Position numbers and translations under genes: made by a program. Shown one piece after another: positions 52,643-61,843 of a DNA stretch of 64,000 nt. Source of the stretch: Planctomycetota bacterium (GTDB taxonomy: Bacteria > Planctomycetota > Planctomycetia > Gemmatales > Gemmataceae); contig JAKBCS010000004.1 in the NCBI GenBank assembly GCA_021807595.1, forward strand, positions 1 through 64,000, in the 5' to 3' direction. The notes beneath the pieces were generated by a model, which did not search any database, was not told the DNA's origin, and saw nothing but the letters and a program-made list of their open reading frames with translations. How positions within the stretch are numbered: the stretch's first letter is position 1; the number at the start of each line of letters is the position of its first letter.

Positions 52643-53287
52643 TTAATCGTTGGGAAGGTCGCGGCTCAAATCGTTCTCGGCCTGTCGTCGCCAGTTCGCC
52701 TGGATCAAGGCCATCTTGCGATCCACGGTTCGCTCCGTGCAGTCCAACCGAGCCGCGATCTCTTGATAGGTCAACCCGGACAAATGGAGTTCGGCAATCT
52801 CGCGCAGATGAGCCGGCAAGGCTTGGACGTAATGATCGTAACAATCGTTCAACAGCGAGGTTTCCAGCGGGGTCAGTTCGGAAGACGCAATCTGCTCCAA
52901 TCCGCGCGGCGTCTCTTGGCCGTCGCCATGCGTCACGAGAAATACCGATTCGCCTTTAACCTGTCCTGCGCCGCGCCGCTGCACGCCCAGTTCGTGCTTA
53001 ATCTGATTGACGGCCTGACAGGCCGTGATGTGGCTGAGCAGCGCGAGCAATTCGTGCCGATTCACCAAATGGGGGAAACCTCCGGCGCGAATACTCTTGC
53101 AAAATTGCCAGAACGCTTGCTGAGCCACGTCTTCTTCATCGGTGGCGCGGCGCGGGGCATCTCCCAATTTGCGCCGCGCCAGATCGACGAGGAACGGCCA
53201 ATAGCGCGCGTGCAATTTGCCCAGGGCCGACTCTTCGTCGTCCTTGAGTTGCTGGATCCAAACGCTAACGGAACCTTTGCCGGACAT
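52643..53287 (-). CDS. ECF-type RNA polymerase sigma factor
   Basis: The 214-residue protein has region sigma-2 (about 15-95: ARYWPFLVDLARRKLGDAP, then ATDEEDVAQQAFWQF) and region sigma-4 with a helix-turn-helix (HLSGLTYQEIAARLDCTERTVDRKM). It is of the planctomycete ECF kind that lies next to kinase genes instead of anti-sigma factors. ATG 53287 has GGAG eight bases upstream; an extension to 53320 lacks one. It precedes the kinase/WD40 and DUF1559 genes on the same strand, suggesting that the kinase controls it by phosphorylation. Confidence 0.9.
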   Translation of the reverse strand: MSGKGSVSVWIQQLKDDEESALGKLHARYWPFLVDLARRKLGDAPRRATDEEDVAQQAFWQFCKSIRAGGFPHLVNRHELLALLSHITACQAVNQIKHELGVQRRGAGQVKGESVFLVTHGDGQETPRGLEQIASSELTPLETSLLNDCYDHYVQALPAHLREIAELHLSGLTYQEIAARLDCTERTVDRKMALIQANWRRQAENDLSRDLPND

Positions 53288-53594
53288 GAACTCCGCAACC
53301 TCGTGTCTCAAGAGGAACAAAGGCGATCCTGGCTTGCGGGGTGGAGATGCCCATCCCGATTTCTCATTTATTGATAGTAACGATCTTCCATCGAGAAGGG
53401 AACGGAGGGCGATGGAAGAGGCATTCTTGTCTTCTTTTATTCTTCACATTGTTGAGTCGAAAAGTATCTTGAAAAAAATGTCGTACTCCGCGCTCGGCTG
53501 TTGATTCTCTTAGTGGAGACATGGCGAGCGTTGACACAGCGCTCGATATTTACGAGAGCCGAATCGCTCGGCGGTTCGCAAACGCGGAGGCGAG
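53288..53594. other. Divergent intergenic region
   Basis: About 307 bases between the sigma factor start (minus) and the DUF1559 gene (plus). Both promoters should lie here. I see an A/T-rich stretch at about 53430-53490 but no certain boxes and no inverted repeat. It is a candidate target for the sigma factor. Confidence 0.45.
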
Positions 53595-54464
53595 ATGAAT
53601 CGGAAGCAGACAGAGAGATCGAGAGCGAGTGCATTTACGTTGATCGAATTGTTAGTCGTCATCGCCATCATCGCCATCCTGTTGGGATTACTCTTGCCGG
53701 CGGTCCAGAAGGTGCGCGAGGCGGCGGCTCGGTCGCAATGCGGCAACAATCTCAAACAGATCGGTCTGGCGTTCCACAATCATCACGACGTCATGGGCGG
53801 CTTTCCCACGGGAGGCTGGGCGGGTGTCTACCCGCCGAACTACATTAACGGTAGTCCCGCTGTGGGAAGTTCGCAACAGGCCGGCTGGGCCTTTCAAATC
53901 TTGCCCTATGTGGAGGGCACGAATACTTGGAGAGCCGGAGCGCTGACCGCCATCGGCACGCCCAACAAGCTGTATTTCTGCCCGTCGCGGCGCGGACCTC
54001 AGATCGTGACCACGCCGGACGCGTACGTTCCTTCTTTGACTGGTACCACGGTTGCGCATGCCCTGTGCGATTACGCCGCCAGCAACAAAGAAGGAACCGG
54101 CGTCATCAAGCGATTCTATACCACGACGATCGCCAATATCACCGACGGCACCTCCAACACCCTGCTCGTCGCCGACAAGCGCCTCAACCTGCATTTTCTC
54201 GGCCTCGGCGCGGGCGACGACAATCAGGGGTACACAGCGGGGTGGAACAACGACACCATCCGTAAAACCACCCGCCGGCCGCAGCCCGACTACAACGCGC
54301 CGACGGGAGACGGCGCGGGGCTTTTCGGTTCGTCTCACATCGGCGGCATCAACGCCTTGCTCGCCGATGGCTCGGTTCGCGTCATTAGCTATTCCATCGC
54401 CAAAAAAACCTTTCAACTCGTCGGCAACGAAAGCGACGGCTTGCCCCTGCCCTCCGATTGGTAG
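53595..54464 (+). CDS. DUF1559 pseudopilin-type exported protein
   Basis: The 289-residue protein starts with a pilin-like leader ([20 protein letters not shown] after a charged N-terminus) and has the DUF1559 blocks [17 protein letters not shown] and [14 protein letters not shown], the latter being the H-x9-DG motif. GAGGCGAG precedes ATG 53595. It is divergent from the sigma factor gene and may be in its regulon. It is one of three DUF1559 genes in the window. Confidence 0.95.
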   Translation: MNRKQTERSRASAFTLIELLVVIAIIAILLGLLLPAVQKVREAAARSQCGNNLKQIGLAFHNHHDVMGGFPTGGWAGVYPPNYINGSPAVGSSQQAGWAFQILPYVEGTNTWRAGALTAIGTPNKLYFCPSRRGPQIVTTPDAYVPSLTGTTVAHALCDYAASNKEGTGVIKRFYTTTIANITDGTSNTLLVADKRLNLHFLGLGAGDDNQGYTAGWNNDTIRKTTRRPQPDYNAPTGDGAGLFGSSHIGGINALLADGSVRVISYSIAKKTFQLVGNESDGLPLPSDW

Positions 54465-54537
54465 TGCGTAAGTTGGTACGTTCGATTCCGCCTCACGAAT
54501 CGTGAAGCATGACTATTGACGACGAGGATTGAACCGA

Positions 54538-55836
54538 ATGAACGCTACACCCTACTTCTCTCCGACTCGCGCAGGGGCGTCGGCAGGAGTGCATTGCATC
54601 GCTCCGCCGACACGCAAACGGCGCGTGGCCTTGTACTCCCACGACACCATGGGCATCGGCCACATGCGCCGGAACCTCCGCATCGCCCAAGCCTTGTCGT
54701 CCGGGCCGAATCCGTTGGTGATCTTGCTTATTGCCGGAGCGCGCGAGATCAATGCCTTCGGCATTCCCGACGGCGCGGACTATCTGAGTTTGCCGGCGTT
54801 GCACAAAGCCGGCAACGGCGACTATCAGTCGCGGCATCTGGACATCTCCATCGCCGAGATGGCGGAACTGCGCGGTCAATCGATCGCCGCCGCGCTGGAG
54901 GCATTCACCCCCGACGTGTTTATCGTGGACAAAGTGCCGCGCGGAGCGGTCAACGAGTTGGATCGCGCCTTGGCCATGCTGAGCCGCAAAGGCGAAACGC
55001 GCTGCGTGTTGGGGCTGCGCGACGTTCTCGACGAACCCGACGTGGTACGCCGCGAATGGGAAGCGTTCGACGGCGACGCGACGCTGCGATCCCATTACGA
55101 CGCCGTCTGGATCTACGGCGATCCGGCCGTGTACGACGCCACAAAAGAGTACGATTTTTCTCCCGAAGTCGCGGCCAAGGTGTTCTTCACCGGCTATCTG
55201 GATCAACGGCGCGCCCAGCGCGATTCGGAGAAGGATACCAAACTCGATGGCGTCGTCGATTCCACAGATCGCCTCTATCTCTGTACCGTCGGCGGCGGAC
55301 AAGATGGGGCTCGTCTGGCCGACGCTTTTGCCCACGCCGTTTTCCCCAAGGGCGCAACCGGCGTACTGCTCGCCGGCCCGTTCATGCCGGCGCAGACGCG
55401 GGAGCGCATCGAACGGTCGGCGGCGAACAATCCGCGTCTGAAAGTTCTGCCGTTCGTCAACGATTCCGAACGCTGGCTGGAACGCGCCGATCGCATTGTC
55501 GCCATGGGCGGGTACAACACAGTCTGCGAAGCGTTGTCGTTCGACAAACCCACCTTGATCGTGCCGCGCGTCGAGCCGCGCCGCGAACAACTGATTCGCG
55601 CCGAACGGCTCCGCGATTTGGGGTTGATCGATCTGATGCACCCCGCGGAGCTGACCCCTCAATCGCTCGGCCAATGGCTGGCGCGCGACGTGCCGGCGCG
55701 CATTCCCTCGCGGCAACGCATCGACCTCAACGGGTTGGAACGTCTGCCATTCTTGCTTCACGATCTTCTCTATCCTTCCACGGCGCGAACGGTTCGTCCT
55801 CGCGCGGACAAGAGGTACCACTGTGTCCCCATTTAA
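54538..55836 (+). CDS. Glycosyltransferase, MurG/GT28-like
   Basis: The 432-residue protein has a GT-B fold pattern: the N-terminal VALYSHDTMGIGHMRRNLR (Gly-rich loop) and a C-terminal sugar-nucleotide region TVGGGQDGARL, then RIVAMGGYNTVCEALSFDKP and RREQLIRAERL, as in MurG-like glycosyltransferases. The acceptor is unknown. ATG 54538 has GAGG ten bases upstream; a TTG three codons earlier is also possible. It is the first gene of the glycan cluster, and its end overlaps the next gene by 14 bases. Confidence 0.85.
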   Translation: MNATPYFSPTRAGASAGVHCIAPPTRKRRVALYSHDTMGIGHMRRNLRIAQALSSGPNPLVILLIAGAREINAFGIPDGADYLSLPALHKAGNGDYQSRHLDISIAEMAELRGQSIAAALEAFTPDVFIVDKVPRGAVNELDRALAMLSRKGETRCVLGLRDVLDEPDVVRREWEAFDGDATLRSHYDAVWIYGDPAVYDATKEYDFSPEVAAKVFFTGYLDQRRAQRDSEKDTKLDGVVDSTDRLYLCTVGGGQDGARLADAFAHAVFPKGATGVLLAGPFMPAQTRERIERSAANNPRLKVLPFVNDSERWLERADRIVAMGGYNTVCEALSFDKPTLIVPRVEPRREQLIRAERLRDLGLIDLMHPAELTPQSLGQWLARDVPARIPSRQRIDLNGLERLPFLLHDLLYPSTARTVRPRADKRYHCVPI

Positions 55837-57094
55837 TGATTTTCGGGTCGGTTATGTCGTCAAACGCTATCCGCGCTATTCGGAGACGTTCGTGGTCCGC
55901 GAGATCTTGGCCCACGAGCGCGCGGGACTGGACATCGAGATTTTCTCGCTCCGTCCTTGCAACGACGGTCATTTTCAAGATCTGATCGCTCGTGTGCGCG
56001 GGCGGGTGAACTACTTGTATTTTCCCTCGGAAGGGGCGATGCCAGAGACGCTGGCCTCGTCGACGATCTTGGCGTCCCATCTGTGGAACGCCGTCCGCCA
56101 GGCGGCTGAGTTCTTACCAAACGTATGGTCGGCGCTGGACGAGTCGCGCGACGAAGAGGCCCGCGACATCTATCAGGCGTTGGCCTTGGCGGTCGAGATC
56201 CAGCGTAAGAATATCGCGCATTTACACGCGCCGTTTGCCAGTGACTGTTGCACGATTGCCCGCTTGGCGGCGCGCTTCGCCGGCATCACCTACAGTTTCA
56301 CCGCCCGCGCCAAGGACATCTTCCATCGCAGCGTTCAATCCGACGATCTGCGCCGCAAACTGCGCGATGCCGCCGGCGTGGCCACGATCAGCAAATTCCA
56401 TCTGAACTACCTGCGGCAAACCTACGGCTCGTTGGCCAAGCATGTGATGCACGTTTACAACGGCCTGGATCTCGATGAGTTTCCCTACCGTTCGCCGGAG
56501 GATCGGCCTCCGGTCGTGTTGGCCGTCGGACGTTTGGTCGAGAAGAAAGGGTTCGCCGATCTGGTGGACGCCTGCGTTCTGTTGGCCCAGCGCGGACGCG
56601 ATTTCCAGTGCCGCATCGTCGGCGCGGGAACCGGACGAGCCGAGCTTCAGACGCGCATCGACCAGCACGATTTGGGGGATCGCGTCGAATTGGTCGGTCC
56701 TCTGCCGCAAAACGAAGTCGCTCGGCTGATGCACTCTTCCGCGGTTTTGGCCATGCCCTGCATCGTCGCCGACGATGGCGACGCCGACGGCTTACCCAAC
56801 GTCATCCAAGAAGCGCTGGCGTTGGGGACGCCGGTTGTCACCACCGACGTAACGGGAATCCCGGAAGTGGTGCGCCACCAACAAACGGGATTGCAAGTCC
56901 CTCAACGCGATCCGATGGCGTTGGCGGAGGCGCTCGACCGCTTGTTGACCGACGCGGACCTGCGCGTGCGCTTGGCCGAACAGGCTCGGCAACTCATCGA
57001 CTCCGAGTTCAACATTCATCGCAACACCGAACGGCGGCGCGCCATGTTCCGTGCCGCCGTCCACGGCTGTCGCACGATGCAGGAGGTCGGATAA
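55823..57094 (+). CDS. Glycosyltransferase family 4 (capsule/colanic acid type)
   Basis: The 423-residue protein opens with RVGYVVKRYPRYSETFVVRE, a pattern of exopolysaccharide GT4 enzymes (as in WcaL/AmsK), and has the GT4 donor site VVLAVGRLVEKKGFADLV and DGLPNVIQEALALGTPVV. The start is GTG 55823, with AGAGG upstream, overlapping the previous gene by 14 bases; its stop codon TAA shares one base with the next ATG. It probably adds a hexose to a lipid-linked or polymer acceptor. Confidence 0.9.
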   Translation: MSPFNDFRVGYVVKRYPRYSETFVVREILAHERAGLDIEIFSLRPCNDGHFQDLIARVRGRVNYLYFPSEGAMPETLASSTILASHLWNAVRQAAEFLPNVWSALDESRDEEARDIYQALALAVEIQRKNIAHLHAPFASDCCTIARLAARFAGITYSFTARAKDIFHRSVQSDDLRRKLRDAAGVATISKFHLNYLRQTYGSLAKHVMHVYNGLDLDEFPYRSPEDRPPVVLAVGRLVEKKGFADLVDACVLLAQRGRDFQCRIVGAGTGRAELQTRIDQHDLGDRVELVGPLPQNEVARLMHSSAVLAMPCIVADDGDADGLPNVIQEALALGTPVVTTDVTGIPEVVRHQQTGLQVPQRDPMALAEALDRLLTDADLRVRLAEQARQLIDSEFNIHRNTERRRAMFRAAVHGCRTMQEVG

Positions 57095-58278
57095 TGCGGA
57101 TCGCTTATGTCTGCGCCGATCCGGGCGTGCCGGTCTTCGGCACGAAAGGCTGCTCCATCCATGTACAAGAAGTGATCCGCTGCCTGTATCAGATGGGCCA
57201 CGCGGTCGATTTGTTCGCGCCGCGCTGGGAAGGTACCCGCCCGGCCGGACTCGATTCCGTTCGCGTCCACCGGCTGCCGATCTCGGATTCCTGGGAGGCC
57301 GCCGCTCGGGAGCAGAGCGCTCTCGCTTGCAACGCCTCGCTCCGCTCCGCGCTCGAAGGGCTTGGCCGCTTCGACTTGGTGTACGAGCGCTACTCGCTGT
57401 GGAGCTACGCCGCCATGGAGTTCGCGCGAACGGAGGGAATACCGAGCGTGCTGGAAGTCAACGCCCCGTTGATCGACGAACAGGCCAACCATCGCATCTT
57501 GGTGGATCGTCCCAGCGCCGAGGAAGTGGCCCGCCGTGTTTTTGAATCGGCGTCGGTTCTCGTCGCCGTATCGGAGGAAGTGTCGGCGTACTTGAGGCAA
57601 TTTTCCACCGCCGCCGATCGCGTCCACGTCGTTCCCAATGGTGTAAACACCGAGCGCTTTCGACCGGGGTTGCCTCCGCTCTTGCCGCGCGATGCTGCGA
57701 CGTTCACCATCGGATTCGTTGGCTCGCTCAAACCGTGGCACGGACTGTCGGTATTGGTCGAGGCGTTCGCCTTGCTTCACGCGGCTTATCCCCACGTTCG
57801 GCTCGTGATTGTCGGTGAGGGACCGGAACGAGCGCACGTTCTGGAAGGTTTGGAGGCCCGAGGATTGTCGGGAACCTATCATCTCACCGGGGCAATCCCG
57901 CCGGATGAAGTGCCGCGCATGTTGGCGAGTTTCGACGCCGCCGTCGCGCCCTATACGGATGGCGAAGGGTTCTATTTCTCGCCGCTGAAAGTCTACGAAT
58001 ACATGGCGGCCGGTTTGCCGGTCGTCGCCAGCCGTCTCGGTCAGTTGAGGCAACTGATCCAAGACGGCGTCAATGGCCTTCTCTGCCCGGCGGGAGACGC
58101 TCCGGCTCTGGCCGCCTTATTGGCGAGGTTGCACGACGAGAGAGACTTCCGTCGCCGCCTCAGCGATCGAGCGCGCCGTACCGTGCTGGAAGATTGTACT
58201 TGGAGTTCGACGGTGCGGCGAATTCTTGCCTTGGCGGAAGCGTCGGAAGTGAACGATCTTCAAACCGAGAGTCGATAA
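57094..58278 (+). CDS. Glycosyltransferase family 4
   Basis: The 394-residue protein has GT4 features: an N-terminal Gly loop GVPVFGTKGCSIHVQEV, the middle SVLVAVSEEVSAYL and VVPNGVNTERF, and the donor region IGFVGSLKPWHGLSVLVEAF, then FYFSPLKVYEYMAAGLPVVA. TAATG overlap couples it to genes on both sides. AGGAGG precedes its ATG 57094. Sugar and acceptor are unknown. Confidence 0.9.
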   Translation: MRIAYVCADPGVPVFGTKGCSIHVQEVIRCLYQMGHAVDLFAPRWEGTRPAGLDSVRVHRLPISDSWEAAAREQSALACNASLRSALEGLGRFDLVYERYSLWSYAAMEFARTEGIPSVLEVNAPLIDEQANHRILVDRPSAEEVARRVFESASVLVAVSEEVSAYLRQFSTAADRVHVVPNGVNTERFRPGLPPLLPRDAATFTIGFVGSLKPWHGLSVLVEAFALLHAAYPHVRLVIVGEGPERAHVLEGLEARGLSGTYHLTGAIPPDEVPRMLASFDAAVAPYTDGEGFYFSPLKVYEYMAAGLPVVASRLGQLRQLIQDGVNGLLCPAGDAPALAALLARLHDERDFRRRLSDRARRTVLEDCTWSSTVRRILALAEASEVNDLQTESR

Positions 58279-60134
58279 TGGCCAAGAACACGACCGCGAC
58301 GATTCTCGAACGCGGAGCCACTCTGCGTCGTCTTTCGACCTACTTGCTCCCGGCAATGCGAAAACATCGGTCGCTGGTCGCGGGCGGATTTGCGGCTCTT
58401 CTGCTCGATGTCGTCTTGCGCGCGCTGGAGCCGTGGCCGCTCAAGTTCATCTTCGACCGCGCGTTTCACGGTCCTCGTCGCGGCAAATGGTCGGACTTCG
58501 CCGGCTTGGGAAACGTCGATTCCAGCACGTTGATCGTCTATGCTGGATTGGCCCTTCTCGCGGTTGCGGCGGCGCGCGCCGTGGCCGCCTATGCCAGCAC
58601 CATGACCTTCGTTCGCATCGGCAACCGCGTCCTGACCGAAGTGCGCGCCGACGTGTACCGCCACCTCCAAGGTTTATCGCTGTCTTTTCATCGACGGGCG
58701 CGGAACGGCGAACTGGTTCTGCGCATCATGGGCGACGTGAATCTTCTCAAGGATGTGGTCGTCACTGCCGCGCTGCCGCTTTTAGCTAATTTCCTCGTCT
58801 TAATATGTATGTTTGGGGTCATGTTCTGGTTGAATGCGCGGTTGGCGTCGCTGGCGCTGTTGGTATTACCCCTGGTCGGCGTGTGGACGATGCGTCTGGG
58901 TGGGAAAATCCGGGACACGGCGCGGAAACAACGCAAGCGCGACGCGGGCTTGGCGGGGGCGGCGGCGGAGACATTCTCGGCCATCCAAATCGTGCAGGCG
59001 CTGTGCTTGGAAGGCTGGTTCGCCGCCAACTTTCTTCGCCGCAACCAAGACAGCAACAATAGCGATTTCCAAGGCGCGCGTTTGAGCGCGGCGTTAGAAC
59101 GAAGCACCGCTTTTTTTGTGGCGGCCGGTTTGGCGGCGGTGGTGTGGTACGGCGCTACACTGGTATTGCGCGGCGAACTGACTCCGGGCGAACTGTTGGT
59201 GTTCATGGCCTATTTGAAGACGGCCTTGCGTCCGGTGCAGGATTTATCCAAGTTCACGGGGCGGCTGGCCAAGGCAACCGCCGCCGGCGAGCGCATTCTG
59301 AACCTGTTGCACACGCCTGCCGAGGTGCGCGATCTTCCCTCCGCGCGGCCCGCACCGACTTTGCGCGGCGCGATCCGTTTCGAGAACGTTTCCTTCGCCT
59401 ACGAACCGGGCCGCCCCATTTTGGAGGCGCTCGATTTCGAGGCCAGGCCCGGCCAGCGCGTCGCCCTCGTCGGACCTTCGGGGATCGGCAAATCGACCAT
59501 CGTCAATCTGTTGCTTCGATTCTACGATCCCTGTGGCGGACACATTCTTTTCGACGGCGTGGAGGCGCGCGAATACACCCTGGCTTCCCTGCGGGCGCAG
59601 ATCGGCGTCGTCCTGCAAGACACCGTACTCTTTGCCGCAAGCGTCCGCGAGAACATCGCTTTTGGCACCGTCGAGGCGACACCTCAAGAAATCGAGTCCG
59701 CCGCTCGGTTGGCCAACGCGCACGAATTCATTTGTTCGCTGCCGCAGGGATACGACACCGTACTGGGCGAACGCGGTCTGACGCTGTCGGGCGGTCAACG
59801 CCAACGCATCGCCATCGCCCGCGCCGCCATTCGCCGCGCGCCCATTCTCGTACTCGACGAGCCGGCGACCGGACTGGACCGTGAAAACGAGCGCATGGTA
59901 CTCGAAGCACTGGAACGCCTGAGCGCCGGTCGCACGACGATTCTCATCACGCACGATCCGCTCGCGGCGGCGCGGGCGGATCAGATCCTCTTTTTAGATC
60001 GAGGGCGCGTGCGCGAACGGGGCAGCCACGACGAATTGATGCGCGCGGGCGGACATTACGCGCATCTGTACCTTCGCCATCATCCGATGGTCGTGCCGCC
60101 CGCTCTCCGCTTGGCTTGCAATGGAAAGGAGTGA
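58278..60134 (+). CDS. ABC exporter (permease-ATPase fusion), intact motifs
   Basis: The 618-residue protein has six transmembrane helices (about 33-335) and an ATPase domain with Walker A GPSGIGKST (399-407), Q-loop Gln447, LSGGQ (503-507), Walker B VLDEP with Asp527-Glu528 and switch His559, so it should be an active exporter, forming a homodimer. Lipid-linked sugars, glycolipids or peptides are possible cargo; its place between glycosyltransferases and an epimerase points to glycan export. TAATG links it to the gene before. This is a useful contrast to the degenerate copy at 3486. Confidence 0.95.
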   Translation: MAKNTTATILERGATLRRLSTYLLPAMRKHRSLVAGGFAALLLDVVLRALEPWPLKFIFDRAFHGPRRGKWSDFAGLGNVDSSTLIVYAGLALLAVAAARAVAAYASTMTFVRIGNRVLTEVRADVYRHLQGLSLSFHRRARNGELVLRIMGDVNLLKDVVVTAALPLLANFLVLICMFGVMFWLNARLASLALLVLPLVGVWTMRLGGKIRDTARKQRKRDAGLAGAAAETFSAIQIVQALCLEGWFAANFLRRNQDSNNSDFQGARLSAALERSTAFFVAAGLAAVVWYGATLVLRGELTPGELLVFMAYLKTALRPVQDLSKFTGRLAKATAAGERILNLLHTPAEVRDLPSARPAPTLRGAIRFENVSFAYEPGRPILEALDFEARPGQRVALVGPSGIGKSTIVNLLLRFYDPCGGHILFDGVEAREYTLASLRAQIGVVLQDTVLFAASVRENIAFGTVEATPQEIESAARLANAHEFICSLPQGYDTVLGERGLTLSGGQRQRIAIARAAIRRAPILVLDEPATGLDRENERMVLEALERLSAGRTTILITHDPLAAARADQILFLDRGRVRERGSHDELMRAGGHYAHLYLRHHPMVVPPALRLACNGKE

Positions 60135-60138
60135 AGAA

Positions 60139-60699
60139 ATGGTCTATTTAAGATCGAAAATAACGCAATTACTCGTCCCGGCTTGGTGCTGTTTGATACT
60201 GGGCTGCGGCGACGGCAGATCGGTGGGCAAGCTGATGGAACGACTTCAGGACGCCAACGTCGGCGTTCGACAGCAAGCCGCACGCGAATTGCGCGATCGC
60301 GGACCAACTGCGACGGCCGCCGTTCCCGCCTTGGCCAAGGCGCTGAAAGACTCCGACGCCACCGTTCGCATGCGCTCCGCTCAGGCATTGCGCGAGATGG
60401 GCAGCGCCGCCAAAAGTGTCGTGGCCGAGCTTACCGAGGCTTTGAGCGACACCGACCCCAAGGTGCGCGAGCTATCCGCCTCTTGTTTGGCTCGCATCGG
60501 TTCCGACGCGCGCCCAGCCATTCCGACTCTGCTGACGACTGCGCGCGACAGCGTGCCGGACGTGCGCCGCGCCGCCGTCAACGCCCTGGGACGCATCGAC
60601 CCCTCGGCTCAGGAAGCCATCCCGACTTTGAGGTCCGCCCTCAACGATGGCGATTTCCACGTTCGCACCGCCGCCGCCGAAGCCCTGCGCGGCAAGTGA
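60139..60699 (+). CDS. HEAT-repeat lipoprotein
   Basis: The 186-residue product has a lipoprotein signal (LLVPAWCCLILGCGDG, lipobox Cys near residue 23). The mature part is four to five HEAT repeats of the type VRQQAARELRDRGPTATAAV and VRRAAVNALGRIDP, about 36 residues each. AAAGGAG precedes ATG 60139, four bases after the ABC gene. HEAT repeats bind proteins; it may hold the export machinery or glycan enzymes together at the envelope. Confidence 0.88.
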   Translation: MVYLRSKITQLLVPAWCCLILGCGDGRSVGKLMERLQDANVGVRQQAARELRDRGPTATAAVPALAKALKDSDATVRMRSAQALREMGSAAKSVVAELTEALSDTDPKVRELSASCLARIGSDARPAIPTLLTTARDSVPDVRRAAVNALGRIDPSAQEAIPTLRSALNDGDFHVRTAAAEALRGK

Positions 60700-60708
60700 C
60701 AATACGCT

Positions 60709-60765
60709 TCGGAATCGGAAGCGTTAACGACGATAACTTCACCGTCGCTTACGCTTCCGGCTCCG
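60709..60765. repeat. Family-C palindrome
   Basis: GGAATCGGAAGCGTTAACGA and TCGCTTACGCTTCCGGCTCC form imperfect arms. The element interrupts the glycan run between the HEAT and epimerase genes, so it could split the transcript. Confidence 0.8.
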
Positions 60766-60812
60766 ATCGAGAAACAGCGAAACACCTTGTTGAGTCTATG
60801 GGAGGAATTGAC

Positions 60813-61739
60813 ATGAACTGTCTCGTCACCGGCGCAGCCGGGTTTATCGGATCGCATCTGTGCGAGCATTTGCTGCAAGCCGGCCACACCGTCGCCGGGT
60901 TGGATGCCTTCATTCCGTACTATCCGCGCTCTCTGAAAGAGTTGAATATCCAGGACGCGCTGCGCCACCCCAACTACACCTTTCACGAACTCGATCTGCG
61001 CACCGATTCGCTTGCGAAGCCTCTCGAAGACGTGGAAGTGGTGTTTCACTTGGCCGCCGTTCCGGGTTTGTCGAGAAGTTGGGTCGATTTCGATTTGTAC
61101 GAAAGCTGCAACGTCACCGCCACGCAGCGTTTGCTCGAAGCGGTGCGGCGGCAGGGCGGTTTGCGCCGTTTTATCTACGCCTCGACCTCGTCGGTGTATG
61201 GGCGCTATGCGTCGGGCGATGAGTTGATGCCGGCGCGGCCGATTTCTCCCTACGGCGTCACGAAATTGGCGGCAGAGAATTTGTGCCGCGCGCATGCCGA
61301 GGAGTTTGGCCTGCCTTTAGCCGTCCTCCGCTATTTCTCGATCTACGGCCCGCGCCAACGTCCGGACATGGGCTACTATCGTTTCATTCACGCAATGCTG
61401 CGCAATCAACCCGTCACGGTCTGCGGCGATGGTCTGCAAGCGCGGGGCAACACGTTCGTGGACGATTGCGTCGAAGCCACGATAGCGGCGATGGAAGCGC
61501 CGTTGAGCGAAGTGTACAACGTCGGGGGCGGTGAGACGGCCAACGTCTGGGAGATTCTCGGTAAACTGGAGACGATTCTCGACTGTCGCGTCCAGGTTCA
61601 GCGCGAGCCGCCCCGCCCCGGCGATCAACGCTTTACCAGCGCCGACACTTCTCGGCTAACGCGGCATCTGGGTTGGCGGCCCCGCGTCGGTCTGGCCGAA
61701 GGATTGGCGCTCCAAGCGGCGTGGCAGCGAAGCCTTTGA
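60813..61739 (+). CDS. NAD-dependent sugar epimerase/dehydratase
   Basis: The 308-residue extended SDR protein has the NAD motif TGAAGFIGS (residues 6-14), the Ser-Tyr-Lys active site (STSSVYG, SPYGVTKLAAE) and late motifs YGPRQRPDM and GNTFVDDC. This is the pattern of UDP-glucuronate or UDP-glucose epimerases. It may provide a nucleotide sugar (such as UDP-galacturonate) to the glycosyltransferases upstream. GGAGGAATT precedes ATG 60813. Confidence 0.92.
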   Translation: MNCLVTGAAGFIGSHLCEHLLQAGHTVAGLDAFIPYYPRSLKELNIQDALRHPNYTFHELDLRTDSLAKPLEDVEVVFHLAAVPGLSRSWVDFDLYESCNVTATQRLLEAVRRQGGLRRFIYASTSSVYGRYASGDELMPARPISPYGVTKLAAENLCRAHAEEFGLPLAVLRYFSIYGPRQRPDMGYYRFIHAMLRNQPVTVCGDGLQARGNTFVDDCVEATIAAMEAPLSEVYNVGGGETANVWEILGKLETILDCRVQVQREPPRPGDQRFTSADTSRLTRHLGWRPRVGLAEGLALQAAWQRSL

Positions 61740-61843
61740 CCGGCGGCGATGTCGTCTTGGCTTGCCTTCTCCTTGTCGCCGCGCGAAGGACGGCTTACGA
61801 TAGACCACGGGTTCTGACATCGGCGGAAAATCGGGGAAACGAT

